Source: Bacteroidales bacterium
GTDB lineage: Bacteria; Bacteroidota; Bacteroidia; Bacteroidales; UBA7332
Length of the DNA: 64,000 bases
Assembly (NCBI GenBank): GCA_028687995.1
Contig: JAQTZA010000010.1
Location: forward strand, 1 to 64,000
Direction: 5' to 3'
In this document: positions 63,795-64,000 of the stretch, piece by piece
How the letters are laid out: each line of letters opens with the position of its first letter
Numbering within the stretch: position 1 is the first letter of the stretch
Notes under the pieces: model-generated
What the model was told of the DNA's origin: nothing
What the model saw: only the letters and a program-made list of their open reading frames with translations
Database searches by the model: none
Made by a program: the position numbers and the translations under genes

Positions 63795-64000
63795 TTACCT
63801 CAATATGGTTTTCAACAAATCAAAATTACTCCTTGCTTTATCTTTGATTTCAGGCATTCTTTTCTCAAGCATGGTTTTAATTTGAACTCTGTTTTCCCAA
63901 CACATCATCACTTTTTGCGTCATATCTTCAATGGAAACAGGATCAGCCACATATTCTAATACTCCTGCCACTTCCGCGAAACCTTTCAGTTTATGCGCTT
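63795..64000 (-). CDS. Partial gene, C-terminus of a probable pyruvyl transferase
   Basis: The frame is open from the right edge to a TAA at 63797-63795 and encodes about 67 residues, too short to be a full gene. The sequence (HKLKGFAEVAGVLEYVADPVS ... MLEKRMPEIKDKARSNF) resembles the C-terminal tail of polysaccharide pyruvyl transferases, with a Lys-x-Gly-Phe-Ala segment. The identification is tentative. It ends 5 nt before the start of the fusion gene, so it is part of the same operon. Confidence 0.5.
   Translation of the reverse strand, partial: AHKLKGFAEVAGVLEYVADPVSIEDMTQKVMMCWENRVQIKTMLEKRMPEIKDKARSNFDLLKTILR

Noticed and set aside
1-64000. CRISPR arrays, tRNA or rRNA genes, transposases or prophage genes
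   Set aside because: No regularly spaced repeats, no cloverleaf or rRNA sequence recognised and no transposase or integrase motifs in any frame.

Overview
The window is AT-rich chromosomal DNA from a member of the Bacteroidota, most likely order Bacteroidales; I cannot settle the genus. The evidence is the Bacteroidota promoter -7 box TAnnTTTG in front of several genes, the type IX secretion regulators PorX and PorW, a LruC-domain lipoprotein, a DUF5723-type outer-membrane protein, and a MalQ with two starch-binding domains.

The left part (1-30110) is mostly housekeeping. It holds a RecD-like helicase cut by the window edge, a lipoprotein/DUF5723 pair, the leftward operon dnaX - M48 lipoprotein peptidase - murF, and a divergent DivIC-like division gene with a small membrane protein. 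A nitroreductase, B12-dependent ribonucleotide reductase (nrdJ), malQ, dnaA, an MCE/MlaD protein and a cell-wall amidase follow. Next come porW - porX - tsaE, a YdjC/ChbG deacetylase and a LruC lipoprotein. Convergent gene ends carry strong bidirectional terminators, two of them perfect long palindromes.

From about 28 kb to the right edge lies a surface-polysaccharide locus, all on the minus strand. A separately promoted PglF/WbpM-type 4,6-dehydratase (28182-30110) is followed by 34 tightly packed genes that enter from beyond the right edge and end at 30376. The PglF-type dehydratase, a PglE-type aminotransferase, a NeuD/PglD-type acyltransferase and a PglC-type phosphoglycosyltransferase together suggest that the repeat unit starts with a diamino-trideoxy sugar such as bacillosamine. 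Other genes encode UDP-ManNAc supply (wecB), an EpsG/Wzy-like polymerase, several glycosyltransferases, a GtrB/GT-C side-chain pair, pyruvylation, formylation, amidation (AsnB-like plus ATP-grasp) and several deacetylases. No Wzx flippase or export machinery is seen; it is presumably outside the window.

The most interesting part is 34123-41867. Here two neighbouring acyl-chain cassettes, with two ACPs, three KAS III enzymes (all with Cys-His-Asn triads) and two short-chain reductases, sit inside the glycan operon next to two candidate acyltransferases. I infer a dedicated short beta-hydroxyacyl-ACP pathway that decorates an amino sugar. Two further points stand out: a PurN-like formyltransferase fused to a GT2 glycosyltransferase (62146-63789), and three TGGAAAAC elements around the nrdJ promoter.
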